A DNA stretch of 64,000 nucleotides from Aristolochia californica (Eukaryota; Streptophyta; Magnoliopsida; Piperales; Aristolochiaceae). The notes under the pieces are model-generated. The model worked only from the letters and a program-made list of their open reading frames with translations. It was not told the DNA's origin and did not search any database. Below are positions 1 through 12,400 of this stretch, one piece after another (within the stretch, counting starts at the first letter, position 1; each line of letters starts with the position of its first letter). A program made the translations under genes and the position numbers. The DNA is taken from the NCBI GenBank assembly GCA_029961685.1, contig JARWKL010000014.1:191001-255000 (forward strand), in the 5' to 3' direction.

Positions 1-1974
1 ATAACTGAGCTTGTAACATCTTACCATCTCATTAAAGAGCAGCAAGAAAAAATTTCAAGAGAGAGGTAAAAAGTAATTCGGAACCAAAGTGAGGAAAAAA
101 CCATGTCAATGGAGCTAAACTCTTCCTCAGCTCTTTAAATCATCTTCAAGAATCGAATATCTGAACACACTAAGATATCCAAGTCTACTCCAAATAACAC
201 GTTTTTGTGAACGTACCATAGCAACAAGTCCAAACGTGGTAGTTACAAGAGCAGCAGAATAAAAAAGGTCCATTCGGAACAAATAAGAAGATGAGAGTGG
301 CAGAAAAGGGCACAATAGAGTTCATGAAGTGATCTCTCAACACTCCCTTCACAAACCCAGATAGACAAATTTCGTAACAGATGAGGGCTCTAAGCTTCAC
401 AGACAGTGTGTTGTCACTGAACGTTATAACCATCAGTAGGACTCTCTTCACCTGATAAAGCTAAAGCATTGAAAACAATCAAGAAGTCCAAACAAAGAAA
501 GATGAAAAAATTAAGTAGATGCTGAATCCATAGAACTTCATTAGTTTCCACAAATAGTGGTTTGTTAGTGGTAACTATCATACTATCCAAAAGCTATACA
601 CATTATAGTTTAGACAACTTAAAACATTGTACCAATATTGCAGGTGAACAAACAGTTCAGCCTCCATTCTTCCCACCACAATAGCCATACACAGATGATA
701 AAGCAATCACAAAACTCGAGTTAAAATCAAAAGGCATGTGTCAAAACAGGAATGGTTATTATTCTATTTGTGAAATATAAAAACAATTATGTGCAAACAA
801 GAAGTTTACAATCCGAACTGTCAAGAGCCAGAAAAGTGAGAGATATCATAATGAAGATTATAGATATCAAATAGAGATGGTTACAGCACCATTTTTTTAT
901 TTGAAAATAATGGATATAACTAGAAAAGGTTTACAATTTGAATTTAATGAACTGAAAAACTGGGACATCAGAATGAAGATTACACCTTATTAAAACAGAG
1001 GATGGAAAAGCATATAAAAAGCACGACACGGAAAGATATTAATAGAGATTTTCTATTAATATGAATTAATTAATCTGATAATAAAATTAATGTAGTAACC
1101 TAATAACTCTCAAGGTAATCGTCATCTTAGTTATCCTCTGCTAAAAATGGATTGAAAGATTAAAAAACCTCATAACAGTTGTCAATAAGTGATCAAACCT
1201 AACAGAAGACAACAGAGTCAACTTGAAAACTGTAGTAAGAGCAGAAAACAACAAAAAATAAGCAGTAACAACTTTACAAAAAATACTGAAAGTAGAGAAA
1301 ACATGAGAGCAGACTGTTTTTAAAGATTGTTTAGTATAAAGATTGGTTTTATTAAGTTTTCAAAGTTTATTGGTTGCATAAATGGTTTAAGGTAATGTCA
1401 AAGACGTAGGGATTGCATGTATATTTTTTAAATAGGTAATATCTCTACATGATAGGATCTAGAAATTAAAAGATAAGAGTTACAATATAAAAAGAAATAC
1501 TCTTGAGAATTGAAAAGGTAGGGATATCAAGTAAAAAAACAGGATACTATTAACAAAAGACTCTGAAAACAAAATCAAAACATCTCCAATGAGTATATAT
1601 ATATAAATAAATAAATATGCTCCGACTCCATATAACTGGTGAAAGGCCATAAATATAAACAACAACAGAAAAAGAAAAATTAGAAAAAGTGCCCTTCACT
1701 ACAAATCTGATTCCAAATAAATCAAATAACAAAGGCAAAACGGCCATTAGACATTGTCTGTAACGAATTTAGAGATAATTAAATAAAATTTTGCCAAAAA
1801 AATTTGTTACTAAGTAAGTGGAATTGAAATTCATAGCTGAATGCATATAAATGGGAGATGAAAAATGGTAATTAGACACTATTTTCAATGGAGTTAGGTA
1901 ATCGATGATGTACGAGTATTAAATTCTGATTGAACATACTCCCATGCACTCATAGGTGGGTTATCGTCATGTAC
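1..1974. other. AT-rich non-coding stretch
   Basis: I find no supportable gene here. Short open frames on the minus strand (about 127-451 and 1480-1747) have no recognisable motif and AT-driven composition. If the leader exon at about 2602-2850 is real, this stretch may be intron of a minus-strand gene whose body lies left of the window; that is inference. Confidence 0.5.
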
Positions 1975-2262
1975 CTGCTTCAAATCTGTTAGGGTTCAAA
2001 TCAACAACAATAATTCTTGAAGCCCCAGCAATCCTTGCTCCCTCAGCAGCCTAAAATCTGGCAAGGATGCTTCAATAAGTCAGAAAATGAAAAAGATAAA
2101 AAGGCATGAAACTCTAAATAACAGTAAGCCCATCATGACGTGAAAAATGAACTATAACAAATTGAAGAAAAGTGGGAGGCATACTGCAAGACCCACTGCT
2201 CCCAATCCAAAATACAGCAACAGCAGAACCTTCAGGGCTTTGGCAACATTCAACGGGGCACA
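1975..2262 (-). pseudogene. Alcohol dehydrogenase gene fragment, frameshifted
   Basis: On the minus strand two exon-like pieces match the NAD-binding region of plant zinc alcohol dehydrogenases. The first (about 2262-2185) contains LNVAK, then EGSAVAVF, then GLGAVGLA, but these lie in three different frames, so at least two frameshifts separate them. It ends at a good donor (gtatgc), a 134-base intron follows with a tttag acceptor, and the second piece (2050-1975) reads AAEGARIAGASRIIVVDLNP and ends FEA before a gtacat donor. The intron sits at the Rossmann-fold position where, as I recall, plant ADH genes have one. The retained intron means a DNA-level copy, not a retrocopy. I found no exons upstream or downstream, so this is a relic. 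Confidence 0.75.
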
Positions 2263-2601
2263 AGGCTTATGAGACAACCAAATTGATTAAAAATTTAGTT
2301 TTAGAAAAGAAAGCTACAAAACCACGAAATTGAGCGCGATAAAGCGAAAAGCAGACGAGTTTTGAATCCAGTCATGATTCGCGCATATATCCATCTGTCA
2401 TGTTTCAAAATAGAGGACACGCCATGCTTGACGTTTCGGAAAGAATACGAGAGGGGGGATTATGCGAAAGAATGCGACCAATGCGTCTCGAGGTCAGGAA
2501 AAAAACAGAGAAATAGAGAGCAAGAAGAAAAAGAGAGACGATTGGGAAAAAAAGAGAGGTGATTCGCATGGAATTACAGAGTGTGAGAGAGAGACATACC
2601 T

Positions 2602-2850
2602 GTTGAAGATGGTTCGGCGAGGGAGGGAGCGAGGGATCAAGCTGAGAATCTTTCTAGGGCTTCAACGCAGGTAGGGCAGGGTTTGAGAGAAAGGGAAAGC
2701 CCGATAAATTTTTCACACCGGAATCTTTTGATTATCAAAAGGAAATTACCAACTTCTCTCGTATTCTCTGCTGCGTTCGATTCTCTCCTTCGGAACAAAG
2801 GAAGACCAGGTTTTTTATCCGGCAAGTACATTCTGGCTTTGGGTCTCATT
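2602..2850 (-). other. Probable 5' untranslated first exon of a minus-strand gene
   Basis: Read on the minus strand, this stretch looks like a plant leader: pyrimidine-rich, with the motif GCCCTAGAAAG, ending in CTTCAACAG before the strong donor gtatgtctctctctc at 2601. No coding exon can be joined to it within the window. It lies back to back with the tafazzin gene, so the roughly 430 bases between them could be a shared promoter. The left end is a guess. A chance donor in non-coding DNA is the alternative. Confidence 0.35.
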
Positions 2851-3284
2851 ACTCAGTAAAAGCCCATAAATCCCCGTGCTTACACGGAACCATAAACCCC
2901 ATTTCCTGGGGCAAACCAGTATTACCCAATGTGTTGCCATCCGGGACTTGACACACCTCGAGTCTGGTCTGAGTTCACCCGAGTCTCCATATAACTGAAA
3001 AATTTCATGTAATAAAAGACATGTCATCAGCTACTGTAGTCGACCCTGGACCACATCTGGTTGTAGTTTGATTGCAATTAGCCATTGGATCCAAGCAAAG
3101 ATCGGCAAGGCCCATGGACTCTGTCCATTTAGCCCAGTCTCTTCCAATGGCTGACCAGCGCCAGCTGTAGCTGATTGATTTCAGGTTGGCGCCCGCCTCT
3201 GGGTAGTTGCTCCGACTGAAGCTCTCCACGGAAAAAAATTTACCTCGGAAGAAGATGACTTTCACATGAAGAAGACACGAGGAA
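2851..3284. promoter_or_regulatory. Upstream region of the tafazzin gene, possibly bidirectional
   Basis: This spacer separates the putative minus-strand leader from the tafazzin start. It is less AT-rich than the flanks and holds no supported open frame or clear TATA box. A promoter role is inferred from position only. Confidence 0.3.
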
Positions 3285-6193
3285 ATGGTACGGACGATGG
3301 AATGGGCCACCAGGCCGAGCCATCTCGGAGGTGTCCCTCGAAAACTTGTCTTTATGGCCGTCGGCGCCTTTGCCCGCGTCGCGTCGTCTCTTCTCAACTC
3401 CACTTCGGTTCACAATTCGGAAACCCTAATCCGTCTTGTTCGAGATCGGCCCAAGGGAAAGCCTCTCATCACCGTCAGCAATCACATGTCGACGTGAGTC
3501 CCTTTCCACGTTCTATCTAATCACTGGTTTGATCTGAGCTGCAACTGCATTGAACCGTTTGCTGCTTGCAAGCCAAAATGCCCTACGCACCTTGCGTTTT
3601 TCCCATGTTAGAATGCAAAGTTCAGTACTTCAGAATCTCATCACCTGCTTCAGGTGATGGTAAGTCCTGAGCCACCTGGAATTTCGCACAGACTGTTCAA
3701 ATTTTTTTCTAGGACCAGTTTCTGGTTGTGCGTCGTCTATCTTCTTTATTTATTTATTTATTTATTTATTTTGATTTTTTGTTTGATATTTCTAAACCTG
3801 GGAATAAAACATCTGATGGATGAACTTAACGTTCAAATCGATTCTTTTTCTACGAATAGCATGTCAGTGACAGTTGTTCCTAAGGTACTGACCCAATTTA
3901 GTTCATTGTAAACTTTCTCCAGTGTCACCGGGACACTTGTTGATGAAACTTACTTGACTATTACCAGCTGGATTGATGCTACGCTTCAATTCTTCAGAAA
4001 GTACACTAAATTATCTAAATTCGGCTAAAGAAAATGTGCTCTAATTTATTCCTTTGTCCATTTAAACATGAGTGCATGTCTTTCATGGTACTTGTCTATG
4101 GTTCTTTGGCAAAAGACAGGACAGGGAAAACGTTATGGTAGTTTGTTGCTGCAGCTGAATCTCTTATCTCTATTTTAAAAGAAGAGGCCATTGTGCAGGA
4201 TAGGCCGGTTGTCATTGGTGACTTGCTTGAGCATATTTGTCTTCAATGTGTCAGTGACGAGTATATGTATATTGTAGATATTGAGTTTGGTCTTTGTTTG
4301 ACATCTATTTTATCAATGAATTGTAGGTGCCTGCTGGCATTTACTTTGTTGTCTGTTTGGCACCCATTTGCAGGTTTTTCCATTATAAGAATCACACTAT
4401 TGGATCAATTTTCATTTCATGGATCAGATTTTTTATTATATCTCACTTAGTTTGGATCGCTTGCAACAGCTTAGATGACCCGCTAATGTGGTCTTTCAAG
4501 GGTTTCCCAGCAACAGACGCAAAGCTTGCTAGATGGGTACTTGCTGCAGAGGACATATGCTTCAAAAATGCAGTTTTATCATATTTCTTTAGAGTTGGTA
4601 ATGACATTTATTTAAATTCAAGGGGTTTTATAGCAAATGATGCAAATTGGAAGTTCCTGAGCACTAGGAAATCAAGCCCCACGTCACTTATGGATGTCGC
4701 GTACAACAATACTTCAACGGGACAAAACTATAAACTTTTGCAAATTCATCTTTTTTCAATTTCTTGAATATAAAGTCAAAGAATACTGTGTCCCTCCCCT
4801 CTCCCATCCCAAAACTAAAAGGGAGAATATGTAAGGGTTTTTCAGTGATGGTTGAACTTGTAGATATCAAAACTGAAATTTATAGCATAATGCTGCTTAA
4901 GTTCTTTGGTTTGCATTGCGTAATCTTTGTATTTCAATTTAACTTCTCATTGAACAAGCACTACTGAAATCAGGGCCGTGAGTTCTAAGAGACTAAACTG
5001 CACAGGGAAATGCATACCCATAACCAGGGGAGCAGGAATTTATCAGGAACACATGAATGAAGCTTTGGATTGTTTGAGCAAAGGCTATTGGGTACCTTCA
5101 ATATATCTTCAATCTATATACTTTTGAACTTTCCTGCTATTTTATATTTATATGCTTTTAAAAAGTTATTTTCTGAAGTTTCCTCTTATATTTGGACAAG
5201 CAGTTACACACATTTCCAGAAGGAAAAGTGTGCCAAGGGAATGGCCCTATAAGAAGGCTGAAATGGGGAACTGCCAGTCTCATTGCACGGGCATCCGTTA
5301 CACCAATAGTTTTGCCGATTGTTCATAGTGGATTTGAAAAGGTGTATACTAACTCTTGTTTCTGCCTTTTGCTTACTGTTTTTCATTATTGTTTTTCCCT
5401 TCAAGGCATACTAATGAGGACAAGAATTAGAGAAAGTGCAAACATTTTAGGTGTACAATCTGGAAAAGATTGTAAAGAAAGAAAGCTTTTCAACATGTAG
5501 ACTATCCTTTTCCTTCAGACGAAGAAATTGGCTATTAATAAGAAGGGTATTCAGTTTTCAAGTGTTTGGTTGTCATGAGACTATCAAAATGCAGTTGCAA
5601 CATATGCATCATGTTCTTAAGAAAACCCAGGCTACTACATATAATGATATTATTCTATATTAAACGTTTCCTTCAGTTTTACGTCCCCTAAGTTCTTGAA
5701 CCTGTTTACTAATAACTCTTTTATCCTGTTAACATCAAGTTTCTCAGAATTTTGGATCAAATAGCCTGCAAGCAACATAGTAGGAGGACATGTTAATCTC
5801 ATAAAAAAATTTGCAGTGGCTCTGAAGTCTTCTGGTTTAAGACTTAAGGTTGAATTGTATCTTTTCTTTTCCTCTCCTGCCATCAATTCACAGGTGATGC
5901 CAGAGAAATCATTTTTGGGTAGAAGGCCACCGTTTCCTCTGTGTAAGAAGGAGATCAGAATCATTGTTGGGGAACCAATAGAATTTGACCTCCCCAGGTT
6001 GAAGGAGGCAGCTAAGTCCGTGTCTGCAGAATCAACTTCTCCAAGTCTTGGATGGCCTACTTGCCCTCACGGTCTCAATGAGGCAGCACAAAGACACCTC
6101 TACTCCAACATCTCTCATCGAATTTGGATCGCCATGGAGGGTCTGCGAAGTTTTGGTACTAGCCTCATGAAAGTGAAGGGTACAATTAATTGA
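3285..6193 (+). CDS. TAZ: Tafazzin-type lysophospholipid acyltransferase
   Basis: Five coding exons join in frame: 3285-3493, 4470-4597, 5006-5091, 5204-5341 and 5894-6193, giving 286 residues, the size expected of plant tafazzin homologues (Arabidopsis At1g78690 type). The acyltransferase signature HX4D is present at residues 67-72 (NHMSTLDD) and the block FPEGKV near 145-150; EDICFKN, GTASLIARA and GRRPPFPLC are further family blocks. Tafazzins move acyl chains between phospholipids in mitochondrial membranes; the Arabidopsis homologue has been described as an N-acyl-phosphatidylethanolamine synthase, so the plant substrate is not settled. The start MVRTMEW was chosen because similarity begins there; the in-frame ATG four codons later is possible. 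The C-terminal tail after EFDLP looks less conserved. All junctions are GT-AG. Intron 1 contains a short TTTA run (about 3746-3770). Confidence 0.93.
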
Positions 6194-7048
6194 TGTTTAT
6201 TTTTAAAGTTAGCGAGCATATCTTATAGACATTAAATTACATTTCTGCTTCAAAAGAACCTTCTGAGAGTCGGATTAAAAAACTATTTGTAGTCTGTCAC
6301 TAGGATTAAGAAGCTTTAAATAAGAAAACGGGTTTTTTTTTATTGTTCTAAGAAGAAATCACTGGAAAATTATTTTAAGAAGCATTAAAGTAGTTCTTTA
6401 TCAGTCACATTCTGTTTGTTACTTTGTTTTTTATTATTCATAAAATCCCCTTATCAATAAAAAAAAAAAAAAATCTAATTGATCTTCTTCCTCACCGCCT
6501 CCTCTCTCATTTCCGATAGCTTTTGCACCGAATCATGACGACTTCAACTCTACTCTAGCGAGAGGAAGCCAGATGCCCCTCCCTCTTCCTCCGTTCTTCC
6601 TTGATTTCCTTGTGCACGCGTTTCTATCTGTTTTCAAAATTAAAACTAGTAAAGCGTGAAAGAAATTAGGTGACCAAAGCCCAGTCTCAGTTTCCCTTCC
6701 GCCTCCGGCCGTCAGCCGCCGACGAACTTTCGCGGCAAAAATAACCGATTTTGAAACCCAGAAGCCCTTCATGAATACGTTTTGCAGACAATCATGTCAG
6801 GACCCAAGGTTTATTGTATATTGAGCTTCATGATTCCCGCAGTTATCGAAACCAAAACATTTTATTTTGTTTGCAATTTGCAAAAGAATCAGACGATACA
6901 ACAACATCCTCTTCTAAATTACAGATGAAATCGCATAGATAATATCTACAGGCCACCGCCTGTGACGACGATGATACAAGCGTCTACCGAGTCAAGTAAC
7001 AAATAATAAATCAATCAATAGAGTTTGATAGTGTACAAGGGAGCTGAA
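6194..7048. other. 3' flank of tafazzin and of the CML gene
   Basis: These two genes converge here. A poly-A tract at about 6460-6473 follows the tafazzin stop. A minus-strand open frame at 6533-6772 has no recognisable domain and I regard it as chance. No RNA gene or repeat is evident. Confidence 0.5.
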
Positions 7049-7642
7049 TCAGACCATCATCACCGTGAACTCCTCGAAGCTGAGGACGCCGTCGCCGTCG
7101 ATATCAAATCGACTGATCATAGTCTTACATTCGTCAATCGTTTTGGATTCTCCCAGTCTGCTGAGCATCCTCTTCAGGCTCTTGGGCGTGATACATCCCT
7201 GCCCTTCCATCTTGTACATCCCAAAGGCCTCCACCAAGTCCTTCCTCCTCTCCTCTTCTCCCTCCACCTCCATTAATCTCATGAAATCGTCCAACCCCAG
7301 CAACCCATCTCCGTCGGAGTCGTTGGCCTCCACCACGGCCTCTGCGTCCTCCACCGACAGCTCCTCGCCCAAGCTCTTCGTGCAACTCCTCAGCTCCGCC
7401 GGAGATATCTTACCGTCTCCGTCCGAATCGAAGTATTGGAAGACCCGTTCGAAGGGGCCGCTGTAGGGGCCTTGGGGGGTGAGAGCGAGGGGGCGCTTGG
7501 CGTCGTTCTTCCTGGGGGAGAGCTTCCGGCAGAGCTTCCCAATGGCAGATTTCGGAGAGGAGGCCGTACTCTTCTCAGTTTGCGGAGAAGTAGCTGAAAT
7601 ACAAGGGGAAGCAGCTTCTTTCTTCGTGAACAGTAGAACCAT
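7049..7642 (-). CDS. CML41: Calmodulin-like EF-hand protein, CML41 type
   Basis: A single-exon gene of 197 residues. A basic, Ser-rich N-terminal stretch of about 60 residues precedes four EF-hand positions. Loops at 72-83 (DSDGDGKISPAE), 108-119 (DSDGDGLLGLDD) and 180-191 (DIDGDGVLSFEE) keep acidic residues at positions 1, 3, 5 and 12, or a near equivalent. The third loop (KMEGQGCITPKS, about 144-155) has lost the acidic ligands and should not bind calcium; CML41 relatives share this, with GCITPK conserved. Such proteins sense calcium and change target binding. The N-terminus could be a targeting sequence: Arabidopsis CML41 is reported at plasmodesmata. The assignment to CML41 rather than another long CML rests on the N-terminal extension and the degenerate third hand. 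Confidence 0.9.
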   Translation of the reverse strand: MVLLFTKKEAASPCISATSPQTEKSTASSPKSAIGKLCRKLSPRKNDAKRPLALTPQGPYSGPFERVFQYFDSDGDGKISPAELRSCTKSLGEELSVEDAEAVVEANDSDGDGLLGLDDFMRLMEVEGEEERRKDLVEAFGMYKMEGQGCITPKSLKRMLSRLGESKTIDECKTMISRFDIDGDGVLSFEEFTVMMV

Positions 7643-9497
7643 GATTTATGAAATTCGAAGTTTCTTCAAATTATTTGAAGATCGCACAAGGTTTATAAGC
7701 AAAATAAATAGACGCAGATACAGATTATAAGCAGAGAGGCGAAGAGATAACTCTTATCTCTAACGGATGTAACCTCCAACTTCTCGGATGGAAGAACATA
7801 GTTTCGATTGTTAGAATTTATACGTTTTCCAGTGGGCGCCGCTCGCGCTCGCAGCTGTTTCATCGTTGGAGCACGAATTCTGATTCGCTCTTTCTGGGAA
7901 ATTTCCTGTAAAAAACAAGATTACAGAGGAGAAAGAAGAAGAAAGGTGAACCGAACCACGTCTTCGACAGAACCATAGGCGAGCGACCCATCTCACGGCT
8001 TTGTCGAGAAGTTCAACTCCGTGTTAGGTCTCCTACAATAATTCTTCAGGGTTCAGACAAGATGACCAAGAGGAAGACCTCGTAACGGTCAAAACCGCCG
8101 TGGAAGGCGTGTTTCCATTTTTCTGAGCTCGGGATTCCTCTGGAGTCTACTCGTCCCTACTCGTCCCTGTCAATGTAGAAACACAGGAAAGCCGTACGTT
8201 GGCAGGCACCGTTATGGCAGGCCAGAATGGAAACAAGAAACCAAAGGGGCAAGAGTCAGACAGACTGTCGTTTCGTCTGTTCTTCCTGCTTTTTACCATT
8301 CTGGGTTCTGAAATTACTTGACGGCTTCGCATCGGTAACTCCCTTAAACTTTATCCGGAGTTTTTCTGTTTAATTTCTTCTCAGAAAGAAACAAAAACAG
8401 GGATGATTCAATCTAAGGAACAAAAATACAAAACATCGGCATCCACCGATTGCATCATATCGATCACTTCGAGTGTCCATAATCGAGATTTAAAAAAAAA
8501 AAAACAACTATCTGGATATGTAACTAATATATATGGCAGAATATAAAAGCAATACAAAGTCAGATATGTTTAAGTTTTTTCGAGCGTACGTTGAAAGGCC
8601 AGTGGATCGACATGGAAACGACTCAGGGTCTCGCCATTAACAAGTCTTCTCAGAAAGTTATAGGAGTCTCCGTCTCCGCCAACGTTGGACGCACGTTGTG
8701 GCAGTCTCCTTTGCAGTCGGAAGAGGTCAGGGACCTACCCGTCCATGGAAACCAAACCAGAAGCATGATGACTTCCAGAAGTTTTGACGTGATCATGGAA
8801 TCACAGTTCGGAGTAGTGCCAAGTCTGAGAGCCTACAATTCACTCAATTTCTGGGTTTATATTATATAATTTAAGTCTCAAAACAAATTTTTAATAATTT
8901 TCAAATTAAGATTTGACTCGCATATTCCTCACTAAACGAGTTAAAAAAGGTAGAGGGATAAAGATAACTGTAGACGAACCACAACAGCCCCCTTCTCACA
9001 TCTTTATCAATCGTTACAACTTGGGTTGTCGTCTGTAGCGCCGCCATGTTGACAAACCGGCGGCGTGCAGCCCAACTGTTTTTCATTTATTCTGGTATTC
9101 GCTACTGGCAGCAACAAGGATCCTTCCTCCTCCCGTCGCGTCGGCTGTTTTTTCGCAGCTTTGCCTGCTTTGTCTTCTCGCGTCAGTAGCAGCTTCATAT
9201 CATCTCACTTCTGCACATACCCTGTTTTTTTTTTTCTAATTTTTTTGTCATGGTTTTCCGTTCTTGGATTTATTATCATCAATACTCATTATCCCATTTA
9301 CAGTTTTAATCGATATAAATTCATATATTATTTATTGGAAAATCTTAAGCCATTTACATGCGAAAGTACTAGAACACAAAAACCAGATCTACACAGGTAA
9401 CATATGCTAATGCATCACTAGGTTAACAATCATTTTCATCTCCATCTTTCTGTAAACGATTTAGTTGGCAAAGCTTTGAAAACATGTTTCATACCAT
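7643..9497. other. Spacer between CML and YjbQ genes
   Basis: The right part of this spacer is the 3' flank of the YjbQ-family gene and the left part is the upstream region of the CML gene. A plus-strand open frame at 8591-8869 (92 residues) and small frames at 7811-9400 show no domain, signal or splice pattern that I recognise. Nothing else is supported. Confidence 0.45.
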
Positions 9498-12400
9498 TTA
9501 CATTCCATTCAAAGTTATCACAATTTTCCGAGGAGTTGCATGGTCCCTGTGCTCGCACAACCATATTCCCTGAAAATTGCAAAAACAAAAACAAGAAACA
9601 TTTCAGGAAACATGCCTTATAGCCAATCAAAACTACTGCAAACGACTTCCAAGTGCCCCTCTGCTTGTTTAATTGATTACAACTGCTGTCAATTGTTTAT
9701 ATCAGTTCATAGCATCTATAGTTTTATTCCACCATGATAAGTGTGTTGAACTATTGAAAGATTTATGAGCATCCTGCTCACAGAAACCCACAAAAGTCTA
9801 GACAGACATCAATCCAGACAAACCTTTGGTCTCATTTACCTGCCAAGTTCCCATGTTGAGATGCCCTTCAGTTATTGGAATCCTGTGCAGCCAGAAAAAG
9901 AACAAAATCAATCATGTTTAGTTATAAAGCAAAACTAAATGTTGGAGATCAGTCCTTGAAGTAACATCATCAGGGGTACATCATACGTAAGAGAGCAACC
10001 AAACATCGATGACTTGATGTGCGCTGGCATATCATCGGGCCCTGCAAAACCATTATGTTCAACAAACTTCTAATCACTATCTTGGATGGTCTCTTTTGTC
10101 TACAGCCTTACTTTTGCTATCCACAACCTTATTGATTGCTTTAACAGTTATATCCATTACTGTTAATATGAGACAGTAACAGTAATTTATTATAGCAGGT
10201 GATGGCAAACCAACAAATACATCTAAAAAAAGTTTTTCTTGGAATCTAACTTACACAAGTCACCAACAAGAGTAGAATAACTTTGCCATGAATAACAAAC
10301 TAAAATTATTCCTCTCAAAATAACACATGCCTTCAAAGCTCTGTATTCTCTACATTGAGGTGTAACGAATTAATGTTGACAAGGATTATACATTTTCCAT
10401 TGAGAAAAAAGACATCAAAAAGCTTTGGAAACAACTGTTTAAGCCAGATGGCAACTTTTAAAGAACAGTACATTTGGTCTGTTTAAAAGGAAATCATGAT
10501 AACGCACCTTCCAATGTGTGCCTCCATGGTGCTGATCGCCCCTGAACACATAATAAACAGATATGTCTTTCCTTCATCTCAAGGAAGTTATATCAGACAA
10601 ACAAATTAAAAATACAAACCTCAGGAACTATCCTGTTTAGAAAGGTCTCAGTATCAGCCTGAACATCTGAGTCATAGTTCTCATTTATGGTTAGAGAAGC
10701 ACTGGTATGCTGCACTGCGAGTATATAAGCCGTGTTTCAGGAGACAAATTCATCATACAGTGAACAAAAAAGTAAGTCAAATTCATGGCTTACAAAAAAA
10801 ATGTGCAAGGCCACATTGGAATCCAGATAGATCTTGCTCAATTTCCCTCAACACCTAGCAAATAATAAAATAACTGATTAGGAACTGATCAGGAACAGGT
10901 TAACTCATGTTTTTCCTTTAAAAAAAAAAAAAACTGATTAGGAACAGAGTTGGAGAAAGAATCAGATGCATGTTAAGCTGCAAAACATAATTGGAGGATA
11001 CATAGGCTTATCAATTCAATAAAATTTAGTAAGCCTACATGGCTCAGCTGGAGCTCATGCTCATATCATCCCTTAGCAACCCAATTTCACTCCTGCTTTT
11101 GACTTACTACTTACAAGCAGAGCACAAAGGCTACTGCTATGGTCTGCTTGCCACATAATGCTAGAAAATTGTGATTCACAATACAAAAAAATATCTACTC
11201 TATAATACTAAACTCTCATGTCAATTTAAAAAAAAAAAAGTACTAGGCATAATTCATCTGCCCACAAAAGAAGATAATCTCTCATAATTTTCAATCTTCA
11301 GGGCCCGTGCGCATAATACAACATAAATTTTCAGATTAACTACATGTCAAATCTTATCTTCATCCAACATCCCTGGACTCACAACATGGAAATAACCAAT
11401 TATGATAAATCTTTCATGATAATCACATCACGCCAAGGGGATCAAAAGCTTTTGGATAATCTGGATGTGTTGTGCCAGAGAGACCACTTAATCCACAAAC
11501 TCCATTTGGAGAAATGAGCCACAGAAAGATACATCTGGATGTGTTATGCCATTTCACTGCTTCCCTTGTTTTGTATTACAGAAAATTGTATAAGGCAAAA
11601 ACAAAATGTCGAAAAATAAAAAATAAAAATTTATAAGCTATAGGATGCAGTGATCAATATTCTTCTTATTAACTGATTTTTTTTTAAAGCAAAGACAAGA
11701 AACAAGAAAGGAAAACAAAACGCTAGAATCACATACACCTAGCGAATCCCGACAGACAAGAAGAAAAATGAAACAAGATAAGGATACCTTCTTTAACCAG
11801 TTAGTCAGTAACATAGTCAATATTCTTCTTATCAATTGATATGTTTTTTTTTAAGCAAGAAACAAGAAACAAGAACCACATACATATAGCTAATCCCAAC
11901 AAACAAGAAAGAAAATGAAACAAGATACGGGTACCTTCATTCTCCAGTTAGTAAGTAAGCTAGACAATTAGGTCCCCAATGTACACATGAGGGCATTGTG
12001 AACTCCATCTCCACTGGCATCTTGACATCCATTAACTTTGACAATCATTAAATGGGGGTTCAATGTGACTAAAGACAAAATTATTAGACAACTTGAAAAG
12101 ATCCAATGAAAGATCATGGAACCCAGGTTATCACTCAGGGAGTTTCTCAGTGACCAGACAACATGTGTCCACCAAGCTCTCATGACAACTCAAGAAACTT
12201 TGGCCCCAATGGCAACTGACTGAAAAAAAAAGTCAGTTCCAAACAGCACATGGTTCATATAAGCAGCAAATATCCCATTCCCTTAAAATTATAGTAGTAT
12301 CTGTATTCTACAGAAAAATCTATCGACTTTTCTGTCACGTTACAAACTCCAAAATAACACAACAGAAAGCATACTTCCAGAGTTAGTTAGTACCAGAGCT

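Noticed and set aside
7065..7466. Plus-strand frames opposite the CML gene.
   Set aside because: Antisense shadow of a clear EF-hand gene.
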